Positions 5,839 through 6,765 of a stretch of 6,765 nucleotides of DNA are shown one piece after another. The notes beneath the pieces were generated by a model. The model was not told the DNA's origin and ran no database searches. It worked only from the letters and a program-made list of their open reading frames with translations. The position numbers and the translations under genes were made by a program. Where the stretch lies: the NCBI GenBank assembly GCA_018400335.1, contig JAGYMT010000099.1:1-6765 (forward strand). The letters are read 5' to 3'. Source of the stretch: Kiritimatiellia bacterium. Lineage in GTDB: Bacteria > Verrucomicrobiota > Kiritimatiellia > JAAZAB01. Within the stretch, counting starts at the first letter, position 1; each line of letters opens with the position of its first letter.

Positions 5839-6645
5839 ATGAGCATTCATCCCACGGCAATAGTGGATCCCGGCGCTGAAATCGGAAGCGGCGTGGAAAT
5901 TGGCCCTTTTTCCATCATATCCGACCGCGTGCGGATCGGTGATAACACCGCGATCGGGCCGCATGCGGTGATTCTCCCCTTCACCACGATCGGCGCTTCC
6001 TGCGCCATCCATGCGTGCGCGGTCATCGGCGATCTGCCCCAGGACCTCGCGTTCGATAACGCGGAAAGCCATGTAACAATCGGGTCAAACTGCGTCATCC
6101 GCGAGGGCGTGACAATACACCGGGGCACGAAGGCCGGTACCGAGACGGTTGTCGGCGACAACTGCTTCCTGATGACAAACAGCCACTTTGCGCATAATGT
6201 AAAGCTCGGCAATCGCGTGATCGTGGTAAGCGGCGCTCTGGTTGCAGGCTATGTCGAGGTCGGCGACAGGGCATTCATCAGCGGCAATTGCGTGATTCAC
6301 CAATTCGTCAAGATAGGACAGCTCGCCATGCTGGGCGGCGGCTGCGCCATTGGGAAGGACGTCCCCCCTTTTTGCACGACTCGCTCAGCAGGGATCAACG
6401 ACATCGCGGGCCTCAACGTTGTTGGAATGCGGCGCGCAGGGATACTCGCCGCCGGACGGCTGGAGGTCAAGCGCGCCTTCAGGACGCTCTACCTCTCCGG
6501 GCTCAACGTCTCCGAAGCGGTCGCCGCCATCAGGCGGGAGCAGTCATCGGATTATGCGCTCGAATTCTGCCGCTTCGTGGAGGCTTCGAGCAGGGGAATA
6601 TGCAAGGCCACCGCCCGCCGCGCGGGCGATGATAATGAAGGTTAG
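5839..6645 (+). CDS. lpxA: UDP-N-acetylglucosamine O-acyltransferase (LpxA family)
   Basis: Transfers a 3-hydroxyacyl chain from acyl-ACP to the 3-OH of UDP-GlcNAc, the first step of lipid A synthesis in the cytoplasm. The protein is 268 aa against 262 in E. coli. Residues 1-185 form a left-handed beta-helix of hexapeptide repeats, with a helical C-terminal part at about 190-257 ending FVEASSRGICK. By alignment from memory with E. coli, catalytic H125 is H119 (in NSHFAH), H122 is H116, H160 is H154 (HQF) and R204 is R199. The chain-length ruler G173 is G167, so a long acyl chain is likely accepted. One deviation stands out: E. coli K76 (QDLK) is A71 here (QDLA). The gene is not beside lpxD, fabZ, lpxC or lpxB, but follows miaA by 25 bases. 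A divergent paralogue acting on another nucleotide sugar is possible; the LpxA fold and histidines are clear. Confidence 0.85.
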   Translation: MSIHPTAIVDPGAEIGSGVEIGPFSIISDRVRIGDNTAIGPHAVILPFTTIGASCAIHACAVIGDLPQDLAFDNAESHVTIGSNCVIREGVTIHRGTKAGTETVVGDNCFLMTNSHFAHNVKLGNRVIVVSGALVAGYVEVGDRAFISGNCVIHQFVKIGQLAMLGGGCAIGKDVPPFCTTRSAGINDIAGLNVVGMRRAGILAAGRLEVKRAFRTLYLSGLNVSEAVAAIRREQSSDYALEFCRFVEASSRGICKATARRAGDDNEG

Positions 6646-6659
6646 CCAACTTCGTTGAA

Positions 6660-6711
6660 AGTGTTCAGAGTTCAGTGTTTCCTCCACGGGCGGACCTGCG
6701 GCAGTGTTCAG
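6660..6711. repeat. Short AGTGTTCAG direct repeats after lpxA
   Basis: AGTGTTCAG occurs at 6660-6668 and 6703-6711, and the first copy runs straight into a shortened unit AGTTCAG followed by TGTT (6669-6679). I see no hairpin with a T-run in the 120 bases after lpxA and no confident gene. This may be the edge of a dispersed intergenic repeat cut by the window end. Confidence 0.45.
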
Positions 6712-6765
6712 GACGGAGAGCGCATTGGCATTTCCTTGTCTCTGAGAACATATGCAACTCATTGA

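Noticed and set aside
6752..6765. Possible start of a new gene (ATG 6752) at the right edge
   Set aside because: Only four full codons are visible, with no strong ribosome site, so it cannot be supported.

Overview
This window looks like an ordinary chromosomal segment of a GC-rich Gram-negative bacterium. An lpxA gene for lipid A synthesis and an lspA gene for lipoprotein processing show an outer-membrane envelope. A lysine/alanine-rich DksA-like gene next to lspA, and an intergenic region full of short palindromic repeats, suggest the PVC superphylum (Verrucomicrobiota, Kiritimatiellota, Lentisphaerota or relatives). That placement is inferred from gene neighbourhood and sequence style; no marker gene here proves it.

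Layout. (1) 39-1715 (+): a membrane-anchored class III nucleotide cyclase with an extracytoplasmic sensor, HAMP linker, catalytic domain and short TPR-like tail. (2) 1731-3005 (-): an rsmB-type 16S rRNA m5C methyltransferase, convergent with the cyclase and 15 bases from it. (3) 3006-3588: a 583-base non-coding region with at least three kinds of palindromic or repeat structure, ending in a probable promoter. (4) 3589-6645 (+): four co-directional genes, probably one operon: dksA-like zinc-finger protein, lspA, miaA, lpxA. (5) 6646-6765: a non-coding tail with short AGTGTTCAG repeats.

How the genes fit together. The four-gene cluster mixes growth control (DksA-like), lipoprotein maturation (LspA), tRNA A37 prenylation (MiaA) and the first step of lipid A synthesis (LpxA). 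It reads as a housekeeping envelope and translation operon, not as a dedicated new pathway. RsmB adds another ribosome-linked function on the opposite strand. The cyclase is an independent signalling gene.

I see no CRISPR array, transposase, toxin-antitoxin pair, phage gene, tRNA or rRNA, and no clear new biological system. The points most worth a second look are: the LpxA, which has alanine where E. coli has the active-site lysine K76; the histone H1-like tail on the DksA-like protein; and the repeat cluster at 3028-3387, especially an inverted array of 8-base TGGAANNN units bracketed by a 13-base direct repeat.
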